DNA of 64,000 nucleotides from Chloroflexota bacterium (GTDB taxonomy: Bacteria; Chloroflexota; Anaerolineae; Aggregatilineales; Aggregatilineaceae): contig JAAYCM010000025.1 in the NCBI GenBank assembly GCA_012729765.1, forward strand, positions 81,170-145,169, read 5' to 3'. Made by a program: the position numbers and the translations under genes. Shown in pieces: positions 47,191-57,084 of the stretch (the first letter of the stretch is position 1; every line of letters begins with the position of its first letter). The notes beneath the pieces are model-generated. The model was not told the origin of the DNA, searched no databases, and was given only the letters and a program-made list of their open reading frames with translations.

Positions 47191-47631
47191 CTACCGCCCG
47201 ATCTCCAGCGGCTTGGGCTGCTGCGCGTCGTGCGGGTGGGAATTACCCGTATAGAGTTTGAGCTTCTTGATCATCTTGCGGCCCAGCTTGTTCTTGGGCA
47301 GCATCCCGCGCACGGCGGCGTGCAGCACGCGCTCCGGATGGCGCTGAAGCTGATCGCGCAGGCTGATCGAAGTCAGCCCACCGGGATAGCCGGAATGACG
47401 ATGGTACATCTTCTCGTCCAGCTTGTTACCGGTGACGCGAATCTTGTCGCAGTTGATCACGATTACGTAATCGCCCACGTCCATGTGCGGGGCGAAGGTC
47501 GGCTTGTGCTTGCCGCGCAGAATGGCCGCAATCTGGGTGGCGAGCCGGCCCAACGTCTGGTCTTTGGCATCGACCACAAACCATTCACGCTGGATGTCGC
47601 CCTCGGTTGGGGTATAAGTCTTAATCCTCAT
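47191..47631 (-). CDS. rplM: 50S ribosomal protein L13
   Basis: 146 aa. [21 protein letters not shown] near 15-35 and the family block [14 protein letters not shown] near 78, [16 protein letters not shown] near 105. It is an early assembly protein on 23S rRNA. Preceded by truA with 37 bases between. Confidence 0.97.
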   Translation of the reverse strand: MRIKTYTPTEGDIQREWFVVDAKDQTLGRLATQIAAILRGKHKPTFAPHMDVGDYVIVINCDKIRVTGNKLDEKMYHRHSGYPGGLTSISLRDQLQRHPERVLHAAVRGMLPKNKLGRKMIKKLKLYTGNSHPHDAQQPKPLEIGR

Positions 47632-47668
47632 GATTCCACATGCTCCGGCGGGCGTCGCCCCGCTTCTC

Positions 47669-48439
47669 TCAATAGGTTACTTCGGTCAGGCATAGTCCGC
47701 AGGCTGGTGCGGTCTGGTTGGGCCACAGAATATCAGCGGCCCGAAACATGGCGTCGAACTCATCCAGGCTGAGCGCGCCCTGCCCAATTCGGGCCAGCGC
47801 CCCGACAATCCGCCGCACCATCCGGTAGAGAAAGGCGTTGGCCTCAATCGTGTAGCGGATGACCGGCTCGCCAGGGACCGGGCCGGGTCCTTCGTCAAAC
47901 GCCGACCGCAGCACTTCGCGGACGGTGTTCTCGCCCTGGGGCGGCTGCCCAAAGGTGGCGAAATCGTGCCATCCTATCAGGCGGGCTGCGCCCTGCGCCA
48001 TCGCGCTCAGATCGAGTGCGGTCCGGCTGGGCACGTGCCAGGCATAGCGGCTCAGGAGCGGCTGCCGGACCGGCGCGGCATACAGCGTGTACACATACGT
48101 CCGGCTGCGCGCGCTAAACCGGGGATGGAAGTCCGGCGCTGTTTCGTCCAGCGACCGTATCGCAATGGTTTCGGGCAGGTTGGCATTGAGGGCACGCCAC
48201 AGATCGTTGGTGGTATGCTGCCAGGCCACATCGAACGCGATGACTTGCCCTGCCGCGTGGACCCCGCTGTCGGTTCGACCGGCGCCGATCACACTGACCG
48301 GCTGCTGGGTGACACGCTTAATTGCGGCTTCGACCGTCCCCTGGATAGTCGGGATGTCGCCCGCCTGGCGCTGGAAGCCATAATAGCCGGAGCCATCGTA
48401 GGCCAACACCGCGCGAAAGCGGGCCACACGCACCGTCAC
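47669..48439 (-). CDS. truA: tRNA pseudouridine synthase A
   Basis: 256 aa. The catalytic Asp is in [19 protein letters not shown] near 56; [20 protein letters not shown] and [14 protein letters not shown] near 205 complete the fold. It makes pseudouridine at tRNA positions 38-40. It starts three bases before the rplQ stop and completes the rpoA-rplQ-truA-rplM-rpsI order common in Gram-positives and Chloroflexota. Confidence 0.96.
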   Translation of the reverse strand: MTVRVARFRAVLAYDGSGYYGFQRQAGDIPTIQGTVEAAIKRVTQQPVSVIGAGRTDSGVHAAGQVIAFDVAWQHTTNDLWRALNANLPETIAIRSLDETAPDFHPRFSARSRTYVYTLYAAPVRQPLLSRYAWHVPSRTALDLSAMAQGAARLIGWHDFATFGQPPQGENTVREVLRSAFDEGPGPVPGEPVIRYTIEANAFLYRMVRRIVGALARIGQGALSLDEFDAMFRAADILWPNQTAPACGLCLTEVTY

Positions 48440-48442
48440 ACG

Positions 48443-48832
48443 CTATGCTTCCTCACGATCGACCAGTTCGAGCTGCACCATTGGAGCAGCGTCACCCTTG
48501 CGCGGGCCCAGGCGATAGCGGCGGGTATAGCCGCCGGGGCGCCCTTCGTAGCGCGGGGCAATCTCTTCGAACACTTTGGTAACGATCTCACGGTTGTTCA
48601 GACGCGCCATCAGCAGCCGCCGCGCGGCAACCTGCCGGGCCACATCGGACTGCGCCAGGGCGCGCTTGGCGATCGTGATCATATGCTCGGCTTCGGCGCG
48701 GATCGCACGCGCTTTGGCATCCGTGGTCTGAATACGCTCATAGCGAAACAGATCGTTGATCAGGCTGCGCCGCAGCGCATTCCGCTGACCCGTCGTCCGC
48801 CCAAGCTTCTTTCCTGCTACTCTGTGTCGCAT
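48443..48832 (-). CDS. rplQ: 50S ribosomal protein L17
   Basis: 129 aa. MRHRVAGKKLGRTTGQRNAL is the family opening, followed by RSLINDLFRYERIQTTDAKA. It binds near the exit tunnel. Follows rpoA by 30 bases. Confidence 0.97.
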   Translation of the reverse strand: MRHRVAGKKLGRTTGQRNALRRSLINDLFRYERIQTTDAKARAIRAEAEHMITIAKRALAQSDVARQVAARRLLMARLNNREIVTKVFEEIAPRYEGRPGGYTRRYRLGPRKGDAAPMVQLELVDREEA

Positions 48833-48862
48833 AACGGCTAGATTCCTTCGTTCTCGACTGGG

Positions 48863-49837
48863 TTAACCACCGGAAAAGATGTCATGATCCGCGGGCAGGA
48901 AGTTCTTTTCCTTCAGCCGTTCGACCAGCTCGTCGAGAGACTTCTCACCAAAGTTGCGGATCGCCAGCATGGCGTCCGGCCCGCGATCGAGCATTTCCAA
49001 CACCTCGCCCACGTTGGTGATGCCGGTGCGCTTGAGCGAGTTGAAAACGCGCACGCTCAGGTCGAGCGCCTCGATCGGCGTCTCGTACGTCTCCGGCGGC
49101 AAAGCGTTCGGATCAGGCTCGGCCACTTCTTCCACCTGCGGCAGCAGCGATTCCTCGCTGACTCCCGCGATGATGATCAGGTGCTTCATCAGGATTTCTG
49201 CCGCCTGGCTCATCGCCTCTTCGGGGCGAACCGTGCCATCCGTCCAGATTTCGAGAATCAGCTTGTCGTAGTTGGTACGCTGACCCACGCGCGCGCGCTC
49301 GACATCGTAGTTCACACGCTTGATCGGGCTGTAGATCGCGTCCACCGGCAGCTCACCGATGGGCAGGCGGCCACGTTCTTCGGCGGGCGAGTAGCCTCGC
49401 CCGCTCTGAACGGTAAACTCGATCTCCAACTGGGCATCGTCCGAATCGGCAGTCAGCAGGTAGAGGTCCGGGTTGATGATCTCAACTTCTGCCGGATAGA
49501 TGATATCGGCAGCCGTGACCGTACCTTCGCCGTGCACTTCCAGGCGCAGGCGGGCCGATTCGGCATCGTAGAGCTTCAGCCGCAGCTGCTTGACCTGCAA
49601 GATCAACTGCGTCATGTCCTCGCGGACACCTGGAATGGCCGAAAACTCGTGATGCACCCCCGAGACGCGGATCGACGTGATAGCCGCCCCAGGCAGGGAC
49701 GACAGCAGCACGCGGCGCAGCGCGTTGCCGACCGTAATCCCAAAGCCCTGTTCGAGCGGGCTAATAATGAAGCGCCCGTATTTTTGAGAGGTAGCATCCC
49801 CTTCGATTTTGGGCAGCACCATGTTATTCGTGACCAC
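48863..49837 (-). CDS. rpoA: DNA-directed RNA polymerase subunit alpha
   Basis: 324 aa. GTG 49837 is chosen because GGAGG lies 10 bases upstream, while the next ATG (49822) would be 25 bases away; an ORF start at 49867 has no ribosome site. The N-terminal domain has EPLEQGFGITVGNALRRVLLSSLPG (dimer contacts, read as SPLEQGFGITVGNAL and RRVLLSSLPG). The CTD has LDLSVRVFNSLKRTGITNVG near 250 and LAIRNFGEKSLDELVERL for DNA UP-element contacts. Confidence 0.97.
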   Translation of the reverse strand: MVTNNMVLPKIEGDATSQKYGRFIISPLEQGFGITVGNALRRVLLSSLPGAAITSIRVSGVHHEFSAIPGVREDMTQLILQVKQLRLKLYDAESARLRLEVHGEGTVTAADIIYPAEVEIINPDLYLLTADSDDAQLEIEFTVQSGRGYSPAEERGRLPIGELPVDAIYSPIKRVNYDVERARVGQRTNYDKLILEIWTDGTVRPEEAMSQAAEILMKHLIIIAGVSEESLLPQVEEVAEPDPNALPPETYETPIEALDLSVRVFNSLKRTGITNVGEVLEMLDRGPDAMLAIRNFGEKSLDELVERLKEKNFLPADHDIFSGG

Positions 49838-49893
49838 GTCCCACTTTCCTCCATCCGGGACCAACAACCGCCAGGGTTGTGAGTCTTATCATG

Positions 49894-50535
49894 TTATCGA
49901 GAGTAGTACTCGACGATCAGCTGCTCGGACACCGGCAGGTCGATATCGCGACGCTCCGGCAGACGAATCACCGCGCCGGTCAGGCTGTTGACATCCACCG
50001 AGAGCCACTCTGGGGCCTGGGGACGATCTTCCATATACGCGCGCAGTTCCTTGAAATACTGGCGGCTGCGGCTCTCTTCGCGGATCGTAATCTGGTCGCC
50101 GGGGCGCACCAGGTAGGACGGGATGTTGGTCCGGCGGCCATTGACCGCGATATGGCCGTGCTGGATCATCTGGCGCGCGTGGTTGCGCGAATCGGCCCAG
50201 CCCAGGCGATAGACGACGTTATCCAGCCGCGATTCCAGGATCGACAGCAGGTTCCCGCCGGTCAGGCCGGGGCGGCGCAGCGCCTCACGGAAGTAGCGGC
50301 GGAACTGGCGCTCCATAATGCCGTAGACGTGGCGCGTCTTCTGCTTTTCGCGGAGCTGGAGCAGATAGTCCGAGCCGCGCCCACGCCGGAACTGAGCGTC
50401 CTTGCCGTGCTGGCCGGGCGGGTATGTGCGGCGCTCAACGGAGCACTTGGGGGAAAGGCAACGCGAGCCTTTCAGGAAGAGCTTTTCGCCTGAGCGGCGG
50501 CAAAGCTTACAAACAGGTCCAATATACCGTGCCAT
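49894..50535 (-). CDS. rpsD: 30S ribosomal protein S4 (zinc form)
   Basis: 213 aa. Four cysteines, Cys9, Cys12, Cys26 and Cys31, form the zinc-ribbon of C+ type S4 ([20 protein letters not shown]). The S4 RNA-binding domain has [20 protein letters not shown] near 110. It nucleates 30S assembly and in many bacteria represses its own operon. Lies 57 bases before rpoA. Confidence 0.97.
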   Translation of the reverse strand: MARYIGPVCKLCRRSGEKLFLKGSRCLSPKCSVERRTYPPGQHGKDAQFRRGRGSDYLLQLREKQKTRHVYGIMERQFRRYFREALRRPGLTGGNLLSILESRLDNVVYRLGWADSRNHARQMIQHGHIAVNGRRTNIPSYLVRPGDQITIREESRSRQYFKELRAYMEDRPQAPEWLSVDVNSLTGAVIRLPERRDIDLPVSEQLIVEYYSR

Positions 50536-50621
50536 GGTTTATGGCTTCCTCCACACCATACGGACAAGTGTGTTTACACCACTCGTCTTTATCGAATTGA
50601 ACACAGCACAAATGGCTGCGG

Positions 50622-51020
50622 TTATACACGCCGCTTCTTCGGCGGGCGCACGCCGTTGTGCGGGATCGGCGTCACGTCGGTAATCGAGCGCACCTTCAGC
50701 CCGCTGGCCTGAATGGCGCGAATAGCAGCTTCACGCCCAGGGCCAGGCCCCTTCACAAACACATCGACTTCCTGCATGCCGTGTTCTTTGGCATTGTCCG
50801 ACGCCTGCTGCGCCACCATACGGGCGGCATAGGGCGTGCTCTTGCGGCTGCCTTTGAACCCGGCGGTCCCCGCGCTGGCCCAGGCGATCACGTTGCCCTG
50901 CTGATCGCTCAGCGAGACAATCGTGTTGTTGAAGGTCGCCTGCACGTGCGCCTGCCCGTACGGGATATTCTTTCTTACCTTCTTTGGACCGCGACGCGGC
51001 CCCCTGCGAGTACGTCCCAT
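50622..51020 (-). CDS. rpsK: 30S ribosomal protein S11
   Basis: 132 aa. Basic N-terminus [21 protein letters not shown], then [20 protein letters not shown] and the C-terminal [18 protein letters not shown]. Platform protein at the mRNA exit. Gap of 86 bases to rpsD and 123 bases to rpsM; those gaps hold no rpmJ. Confidence 0.96.
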   Translation of the reverse strand: MGRTRRGPRRGPKKVRKNIPYGQAHVQATFNNTIVSLSDQQGNVIAWASAGTAGFKGSRKSTPYAARMVAQQASDNAKEHGMQEVDVFVKGPGPGREAAIRAIQASGLKVRSITDVTPIPHNGVRPPKKRRV

Positions 51021-51143
51021 TGTCCTTCGCTTCTCCTACCCTGACCCACCTGTGCACGAGCCTGACCCAGCCACAGCACACGACACCCCCGGCAGCATCC
51101 CGGTTGGGCACGCCCATGTGCAGCGCCGGCTGGAAACCAGAGC

Positions 51144-51530
51144 TTATTTCTTCTTCGCGCCACGACGGCGGCCACGCCCGGCGACGGTCTTCTTCGGACC
51201 GCGCTTGGTGCGCGCGTTCGTCTTGGTGCGCTGGCCGTGCGCCGGCAGGTTGCGGCGGTGACGCAGCCCACGATAGCTGCCGATCTCGATCAGGCGCTTG
51301 ACGTTAAGCTGAACTTCACGGCGCAGCTCACCCTCGACGCGATACTTGCCGACTTCTTCACGAAGCGACTGAACTTCCGCTTCGGTCAGGTCGCGGACGC
51401 GCGTATCGGGGCTGACGCCCGTCGTCCCCAGGATTTCCTGGCTGCGAGTGGGGCCAATCCCGTAAATGTAGGTGAGTGCGACTTCGACGCGCTTGTTGCG
51501 CGGCAGGTCCACACCTTCAATACGTGCCAT
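51144..51530 (-). CDS. rpsM: 30S ribosomal protein S13
   Basis: 128 aa. [20 protein letters not shown] opens it; [34 protein letters not shown] is the H2TH and tail region (read as [16 protein letters not shown]), and a basic tail ends in GAKKK. Contacts tRNA and S19 in the 30S head. First gene of the alpha segment. Confidence 0.96.
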   Translation of the reverse strand: MARIEGVDLPRNKRVEVALTYIYGIGPTRSQEILGTTGVSPDTRVRDLTEAEVQSLREEVGKYRVEGELRREVQLNVKRLIEIGSYRGLRHRRNLPAHGQRTKTNARTKRGPKKTVAGRGRRRGAKKK

Positions 51531-51584
51531 AAACGCGTAGTCTCCCTCGTTCTGCGGCGTGCAGACACGCCGGACGGATTTGCT

Positions 51585-51613
51585 ATTCTACAGAAAAGAA
51601 GGACGTTTGACCA
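51585..51613 (-). promoter_or_regulatory. candidate promoter ahead of rpsM
   Basis: Minus-strand TGGTCA (51608-51613), a 17-base spacer and TAGAAT (51585-51590) in the 117-base gap between map and rpsM. Confidence 0.45.
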
Positions 51614-51647
51614 GGGTTAACTGGCCCCGACCGTACACCAAGCCGGC

Positions 51648-52439
51648 TTAGAGTGCTGTCAGAATCAGCGGCGGGCCTTCGGGCGTGATCGCGATGGTGT
51701 GCTCGAAGTGCGCGCAAAGCGATCCGTCCGCCGTGACGACCGTCCAATGATCGGCCAGCAGCATCGTTTCGGGCCGCTTGAGCGTCACCATCGGCTCGAT
51801 GGCAAACGTGATCCCCGGCTCCAGCACCACACTCCGCCAGCCGCGAATCCGCTGACGCCCGCTCGGCCACCAGTTGGGCACCTGCGGCTCCTCGTGCATC
51901 GAGCGCCCGACGCCGTGCCCGGTATACTCGCGCACGATGCCGTAGCCGTAGCCCTCGATGAACTTCTGAATCGCGCGCGAGATGTCGGCGGTTTCGCGCC
52001 CGGCGCGGGCCTTGTCGATCCCGACGTAGAGCGCCTGCTCGGTGACTTCCAGCAGCTTTTGCGCCTCAGGCGAGATACTCCCCACCCCAGCGGTAAAGGC
52101 CGAGTCGCCCACAAACCCGTTGTAGACCGCGCCGAAGTCCAGGCTGACGATGTCGCCTTCCTTCAGAATCCGATCCTCGGACGGGATGCCGTGCACCAGC
52201 TCCTCGTTGATCGAGGCGGTGATGTGGGCCGGGAAAGGATGCGGGCCGCCGGGCGGATAGCCCAGGAAGGCCGCCTTCGCGCCGTGCTTGCGCAGCACAT
52301 CCGCCGCGATACGGTCGAGTTCCAGCGTGCTGATGCCCGGCTGAATCGCCTCGCGCATGGCTTGCAGCGCCAGGGCGGTGATCCGCCCCGCCTCGCGCAT
52401 GATCATCAGTTCTTCGGGCGATTTCCGAATGACTGCCAC
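51648..52439 (-). CDS. map: methionine aminopeptidase, type I
   Basis: 263 aa. Metal ligands are visible: Asp in VSLDFGAVYNGFVGDSAFT (two Asp), His in GHGVGRSMHEEPQVPNW, Glu in FAIEPMVT and Glu in HFEHTIAIT. It removes the initiator Met from nascent proteins. Directly follows secY with an 82-base gap; adk, usual between them, is absent. Confidence 0.96.
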   Translation of the reverse strand: MAVIRKSPEELMIMREAGRITALALQAMREAIQPGISTLELDRIAADVLRKHGAKAAFLGYPPGGPHPFPAHITASINEELVHGIPSEDRILKEGDIVSLDFGAVYNGFVGDSAFTAGVGSISPEAQKLLEVTEQALYVGIDKARAGRETADISRAIQKFIEGYGYGIVREYTGHGVGRSMHEEPQVPNWWPSGRQRIRGWRSVVLEPGITFAIEPMVTLKRPETMLLADHWTVVTADGSLCAHFEHTIAITPEGPPLILTAL

Positions 52440-52521
52440 TCTCGTTCCTTACACTTCCAGGCCGTCGGACGGCCTTTGCAACAGGGGCGGCTGCGATCCC
52501 GCCCCTGCCTGAACTGTCGGG

Positions 52522-53847
52522 TTAGCGCATAAACCCGTCGTAGTTGCGCATCATGAGCTGCGCTTCGAGCTGGCGCATCGTGTCGATCACCACGCCGACC
52601 ACGATGATCAGGCCCGCGCTGCTGATCACAAGCGCCGGGTTGCCGCTGACGGCGGCCTGCCCCAGCGCAAGACGCTGGATCAACTGCATGATGCCCGGCA
52701 GCACGGCGACGCCGCCCAGGAAGAGCGCGCCCACCAGCGTGATCCGGTTCACGATGCGGTTGATGTACTCCTGCGTGCGGCGGCCCGGACGGATGCCGGG
52801 GATAAAGCCGCCGTTGCGCTGGAGATTCTCGGCCAGGTTCTGGTTCTGGATCATCACGCCCGTGTAGAAGTAGGTGAAGCCTACCACCAACAGGAAGTAA
52901 ATGAGCCAGTAGATGAACCCCTGCTGATTGCCGAACGTATCCTGAATCTGGATCGCCAGGCTGCCGCCGAAGAACCCCGCCACGATCGCCGGGAAAGTCA
53001 CGATCGACTGCGCGAAGATCAGCGGGATCATGCCGGCGGTGTTGACCTTGAGCGGGATGTGAGTCGAGCCGCCGCCATACATCTTGCGGCCCCGCACGCG
53101 CTTACCATACTGCACCGGGATCCGCCGCGTGCCTTCCTGGATGACGACGATCACGACCACCGTGAAGACCGTCAGCAGGACGAACGCGAGCAGGTTGAAG
53201 ACGAAATTCGTCTGGAGCAGTTGGTACAGGCTCGAAGGCACGCCCGCCACGATGCCGGCGAAGATGATGATGGAGATACCGTTGCCGATACCCTGCTCGG
53301 TGATCAGTGTACCGAGCCAGATCGCAAACATCGTCCCGGCGGTCATCGTGATGATCACCGAGAGCGTCGTCAGCAGATCGCTGCCCGCACCAAATCCAAA
53401 GCCGGGGATCAGCGTCAGCCCAGGCTGCGTCTGATCGATCTGGCTCTGGAAGATGTTGATCTGGCCGATCGCTTGCAGCGCCGCCATCGGGATCGCCAGG
53501 TAGTAGGTGTACTGGTTGATCTTTTCCTGCCCACCCGGCTCCTTCTGGATGTTTGACAACGCCGGGATGATCGGGACGAGCAATTGCAGGATGATCGAGG
53601 CCGTGATGTAGGGATACACGCCGTTTGCGATCACGCTGAAATTGGACACCGCCCCACCGGACAGCAGGTTGAGCACGCTCAAGAAGCCCGATTGTTCGCC
53701 ACTGAAAAGCTGATCCAGCGCGTCACGGTCCACACCGGGAACCGTCACATGCGCGGCGAACTGGTAAATCACCAGGATCAGCGCAGTATAGAGCATCTTC
53801 CGCCGCAGGTCCGGCAGACGAAATGCATTCCGCAGCGCCTCGATCAT
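52522..53847 (-). CDS. secY: protein translocase subunit SecY
   Basis: 441 aa with ten helices. KMLYTALILVIYQFAAHVTVPG is the first helix and plug-loop region; LGTLITEQGIGNGISIIIFAG and RRIPVQYGKR, the cytoplasmic loop for SecA/ribosome docking, follow; the end has GLIIVVGVVIDTMRQLEAQL. It forms the channel with SecE/G. ATG follows rplO by 84 bases. Confidence 0.97.
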   Translation of the reverse strand: MIEALRNAFRLPDLRRKMLYTALILVIYQFAAHVTVPGVDRDALDQLFSGEQSGFLSVLNLLSGGAVSNFSVIANGVYPYITASIILQLLVPIIPALSNIQKEPGGQEKINQYTYYLAIPMAALQAIGQINIFQSQIDQTQPGLTLIPGFGFGAGSDLLTTLSVIITMTAGTMFAIWLGTLITEQGIGNGISIIIFAGIVAGVPSSLYQLLQTNFVFNLLAFVLLTVFTVVVIVVIQEGTRRIPVQYGKRVRGRKMYGGGSTHIPLKVNTAGMIPLIFAQSIVTFPAIVAGFFGGSLAIQIQDTFGNQQGFIYWLIYFLLVVGFTYFYTGVMIQNQNLAENLQRNGGFIPGIRPGRRTQEYINRIVNRITLVGALFLGGVAVLPGIMQLIQRLALGQAAVSGNPALVISSAGLIIVVGVVIDTMRQLEAQLMMRNYDGFMR

Positions 53848-53931
53848 AATGAGCTTTTCCTCGTCGTCATCTAAAACAGCATTAAGCTTGAGTGGCCGGG
53901 CGCGCGCCCGGCCAGTTCAGTTCACGTGAGT

Positions 53932-54465
53932 CTACTCGGCGGCGCGCTGTTCGCGCAGCTTTTCGACCTGTTCCTTGCGCAGCTTCTTGACAGTCGCCAG
54001 CGGACCGGTCAGCAGCAGCTCCAGCGTCTCGTGTGAGCCGCCGGCTGCCGTGATCTTTTCCTGGGCGCTCTTCGAGAAGCGGTGCGCCTTGACGGTCAGG
54101 GCAGCGGCCAGCTCGCCCCGGCCCAGCACCACCACCGGGTTATCCGCCTTGCGGATCAGCCCCTTGGCGGCCAGCGTTTCCGGCGTCACTTCGTCTCCGG
54201 CGCTAAACACGCGGGCCAGATCGTCGATGTTGACTTCCTGGTACTCAGTCCGGAAGATGTTGGTAAAGCCGCGCTTGAAGGGCAGACGGCGAACCAGGGG
54301 GAGCTGCCCACCTTCGAAGTAGGCTCCCTTGCCGCCCCCCGCCCGCGCACCCTGGCCCTTGGTGCCGCGACCGGCGCTCTTGCCCTGGCCGGCGCTGATA
54401 CCGCGACCAACGCGCTTGCGCTTCTTGGTTGATCCTTCTGCCGGGCGCAGATCGTGTAGTTTCAT
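53932..54465 (-). CDS. rplO: 50S ribosomal protein L15
   Basis: 177 aa, about 30 longer than the usual form through a Lys/Glu-rich C-terminus. [37 protein letters not shown] is the glycine-rich start (read as [14 protein letters not shown]). The body has [17 protein letters not shown]. It binds 23S rRNA late in assembly. ATG overlaps the rpmD stop by four bases. Confidence 0.95.
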   Translation of the reverse strand: MKLHDLRPAEGSTKKRKRVGRGISAGQGKSAGRGTKGQGARAGGGKGAYFEGGQLPLVRRLPFKRGFTNIFRTEYQEVNIDDLARVFSAGDEVTPETLAAKGLIRKADNPVVVLGRGELAAALTVKAHRFSKSAQEKITAAGGSHETLELLLTGPLATVKKLRKEQVEKLREQRAAE

Positions 54466-54659
54466 GCTTCGACTTCCTCTACCACAACCAGGTGGCTGAT
54501 CTTGTTGATCATGCCGCGAACCGGGGCGTTATCGGGCTTGGTCACGCTGGAATTCAGCTTGCCCAGGCCCAGGGCGCGCACGGTCGCCTTTTGGGTCTTT
54601 TCATAGCCGATTGGGCTTCTCACCAGGGTAATGCGAAGCTGCTTATTGCTGCTGCTCAT
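54462..54659 (-). CDS. rpmD: 50S ribosomal protein L30
   Basis: 65 aa from ATG 54659, with GGGGGAAG just before; an in-frame earlier start at 54710 is within rpsE and unlikely. [20 protein letters not shown] and [18 protein letters not shown] are the family sequence. It overlaps rpsE by 17 bases. Confidence 0.94.
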   Translation of the reverse strand: MSSSNKQLRITLVRSPIGYEKTQKATVRALGLGKLNSSVTKPDNAPVRGMINKISHLVVVEEVEA

Positions 54660-55191
54660 CACGCTTCCCCCGCTTCCAGAAGGGCCGGACCTCAGCCGGG
54701 TCCTTGCCACGCATCAACGCGAGCTGCTGAGGATCGCGCAGGTCTTCAAGCGCGTCCAGGGTGGCATGCGCCACGTTGAGGATATTCGCGCTGCCCTGGC
54801 TCTTGCTCAGGATATCGCGCACACCGGCTGCTTCGAGCACGGCACGCACCCCACCGCCGGCGATCACGCCCGTGCCGGGCGAGGCCGGCTTGAGCATCAC
54901 GACGGCGCCGCCGTGCTTGGCGGTCACCATATGCGGGATGGTGGTGCCGGTCAGCGAGACGGCTTTCATATTGCGACGCGCCCGCTCCGACGCCTTCCGG
55001 ATCGAGTCCGGCACGCCGCGCGCCTTGCCAACGCCGATGCCGACGTTGCCCCGGTTATCACCCACGACCACAACCGCGCGGAAGGCGAAGCGGCGGCCAC
55101 CCTTGACCACCTTGGCCACGCGGGTGATGTCAATTACACGCTCATCGAGTTCGTCGCGGTCATCATCGCGCCGTTGTTCTCGTCGTCCCAT
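54643..55191 (-). CDS. rpsE: 30S ribosomal protein S5
   Basis: 182 aa. The RNA-binding fold has [21 protein letters not shown] and [19 protein letters not shown]; the second domain has [21 protein letters not shown] short basic N- and C-terminus flank it. It helps tRNA accuracy and mRNA unwinding. Confidence 0.97.
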   Translation of the reverse strand: MGRREQRRDDDRDELDERVIDITRVAKVVKGGRRFAFRAVVVVGDNRGNVGIGVGKARGVPDSIRKASERARRNMKAVSLTGTTIPHMVTAKHGGAVVMLKPASPGTGVIAGGGVRAVLEAAGVRDILSKSQGSANILNVAHATLDALEDLRDPQQLALMRGKDPAEVRPFWKRGKRDEQQQ

Positions 55192-55279
55192 GTCTGTCTC
55201 CAGTAGTCACCAGTTCGCGGATCGGGGGCGCAGTCCGCCGGGCGGCGCGCCCAGCCCGATCCCGCTCGACTTGTCGTCG

Positions 55280-55642
55280 CTAGAATTCCAGCCCGGCTTC
55301 ACGCGCGCCATCGGCGAGCGCTTTGACCCGACCATGATATTTGTAGCCGCCGCGATCGAACACGACGGTCGTGATCCCGACCTGCTGGGCGCGCTTGGCG
55401 ATCAGCGTGCCAACCAGCTTGGCCGCCTCAGCCTTTTTCTTGCCTTCAAGCTGGCTGCGCAGCTCGCGGTCGATGGTTGAGGCCGAAGCCAGCGTGCGTC
55501 CCGACGTGTCGTCGATGACCTGGGCGTAGATGTGCTCCAGACTGCGGAACACGTTCAAGCGAGGCCGCTGTGCTGTGCCTGAGATTTTCGTGCGCACCCG
55601 CGCATGACGGCGCTGACGTGCAACTTGTTCTTTTTGTGCCAT
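55280..55642 (-). CDS. rplR: 50S ribosomal protein L18
   Basis: 120 aa. [20 protein letters not shown] and [20 protein letters not shown], the 5S rRNA-binding region, are complete. Follows rplF by 31 bases. Confidence 0.96.
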   Translation of the reverse strand: MAQKEQVARQRRHARVRTKISGTAQRPRLNVFRSLEHIYAQVIDDTSGRTLASASTIDRELRSQLEGKKKAEAAKLVGTLIAKRAQQVGITTVVFDRGGYKYHGRVKALADGAREAGLEF

Positions 55643-55673
55643 GGCTTACCACTCTCTCGGCGATAACGGCCTA

Positions 55674-56219
55674 CTAGCCGGCCTTGCCAGCCTTACCGGC
55701 CTTGCGACGAATGCGTTCGCCCTGATAGCGAACACCCTTGCCCTTATAAGGCTCCGGGGGCCGCATCTTGCGGATCACAGCCGCCAGCTCGCCCACGACT
55801 TGCTTGTCGATCCCCCGGATACGGATGATACGACCGCGCTCTTCCACCACGAACTCGACGTCCTGCGGCGGCTCAACCGGGATCGGGTGCGAATAGCCCA
55901 GGTGCATGACCAGGGTCTTGCCGTCCATCTCGGCGCGATAGCCCACGCCTTCGACTTCCAGCACGCGCTCGAACCCGTCGCTCACGCCCGTGACCATATT
56001 AGCGAGCAGTGCACGGGTCGTGCCATGGATCGCGCGGTGATGGCGCAGGTCAGTTGGGCGGGTCAGGATCAACTGCCCGTCTTCCCGCTCGATCTTGATC
56101 TCCGGCGAGAAGCGATAGTACAGCTCACCCTTCGGGCCTTTGACGGTCACTTCGCTGCCGTCAACATTGACCTGAACCTTGTCCGGGATCGGAATGGGTT
56201 TATTCCCAATTCGTGACAC
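55674..56219 (-). CDS. rplF: 50S ribosomal protein L6
   Basis: 181 aa. SRIGNKPIPIPDKVQVNVDG opens it, and the second fold has RIRGIDKQVVGELAAVIRKM and RPPEPYKGKGVRYQGE near the end. It binds 23S rRNA helix 97 by the GTPase centre. A 194-base spacer separates it from rpsH upstream. Confidence 0.97.
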   Translation of the reverse strand: MSRIGNKPIPIPDKVQVNVDGSEVTVKGPKGELYYRFSPEIKIEREDGQLILTRPTDLRHHRAIHGTTRALLANMVTGVSDGFERVLEVEGVGYRAEMDGKTLVMHLGYSHPIPVEPPQDVEFVVEERGRIIRIRGIDKQVVGELAAVIRKMRPPEPYKGKGVRYQGERIRRKAGKAGKAG

Positions 56220-56413
56220 GGTTCTCTACCTCTCTCTCGTGCCTCAAAAAATTACGATACAGGCGCCGGGGACAACTGGCTGGGCCGGGACGTGGCGTAG
56301 AACCTCTGGGCGAAACCGATGAGACGAACGGCCCCAACCGTCTCGCCCAGCCGCTCTACTGGCGCCCGCGCGGCCCTGTCAGGCGTAACCTCGGCGCTCC
56401 GCCGGGCCTGGTC
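56220..56413 (-). other. 194-base structured spacer between rpsH and rplF
   Basis: No gene. On the minus strand CTGGGCGA and TCGCCCAG pair with inner GAGACG/CGTCTC, giving a long bulged stem, preceded by another GC-rich stem. The dense structure resembles a protein-binding mRNA site. Confidence 0.35.
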
Positions 56414-56818
56414 TTACCAGACGTAGCAGAGCACCTCGCCACCGATGCCACGACGGCGCGCCTGCTGGCCCGTCATCACCCCCTGCGGTGTCGAGAGGAC
56501 GGCGATACCCATCCCGCTGAGCACCCAGGGAATCTCGTTCTTGCCGACGTATACACGACGTCCGGGCTTGCTGACGCGTTCAATGCTGGAAATCACCGGG
56601 CGACGCTGACGGCGCTTGCCCCAATAGCGGAGCTGGATATTGATGCTCTTCGCCACGCCTTCTTCAGCGATCGAAACGTCTTCGATATAGCCTTCATCTT
56701 TGAGAATCTGGGCAATCGACGCTTTGAAATCCGAGTGGGGAATCGCCACGCTCGGGTGTCCGGCCAGCGCCGCATTGCGAATTCGGGTCAACATATCAGC
56801 AATGGGATCAGTGTTCAT
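56414..56818 (-). CDS. rpsH: 30S ribosomal protein S8
   Basis: 134 aa from ATG 56818 (AGGA four bases before; the in-frame codon at 56944 is upstream of the rpsN stop). DPIADMLTRIRNAALAGHPS opens it, and GEVLCYVW closes it, with VLSTPQGVMTGQQARRRGIG as the central RNA-binding loop. In many bacteria it is the translational repressor of the spc operon. Confidence 0.97.
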   Translation of the reverse strand: MNTDPIADMLTRIRNAALAGHPSVAIPHSDFKASIAQILKDEGYIEDVSIAEEGVAKSINIQLRYWGKRRQRRPVISSIERVSKPGRRVYVGKNEIPWVLSGMGIAVLSTPQGVMTGQQARRRGIGGEVLCYVW

Positions 56819-56835
56819 GTTCCTGCTCTCCCTAA

Positions 56836-57042
56836 CTACCAGCTCGATTTGACCACGCCGGGAATCTTGCCCTGAAGCGCGAGTTCCCGGAAGTGGATGC
56901 GGCACAGCCCAAAGCGGCGGATGTACCCCCGCGGGCGCCCACAAACCTTCCCCGAGTTAGGGTCTACAAACTGGCAGCGATTCCGCACCCGCACTTTGTA
57001 CTTGCGGTTGCGCTCGCGCGCCACCATAGACTTTTTCGCCAT
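56836..57042 (-). CDS. rpsN: 30S ribosomal protein S14 with altered zinc ribbon
   Basis: 68 aa, near the type Z size. Typical type Z S14 holds zinc with two CxxC pairs. Here the pairs read Cys23-x10-Cys34 ([12 protein letters not shown], an eight-residue insertion) and Cys47-x2-His50 (CRIH). The rest, [15 protein letters not shown] and [18 protein letters not shown], is standard. The ligand set is therefore C3H with a longer first loop. ATG 57042. Confidence 0.92.
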   Translation of the reverse strand: MAKKSMVARERNRKYKVRVRNRCQFVDPNSGKVCGRPRGYIRRFGLCRIHFRELALQGKIPGVVKSSW

Positions 57043-57084
57043 GGGGTGTAACCTTCCTCGAACCTATGCGTGCGAATGTGCCAA

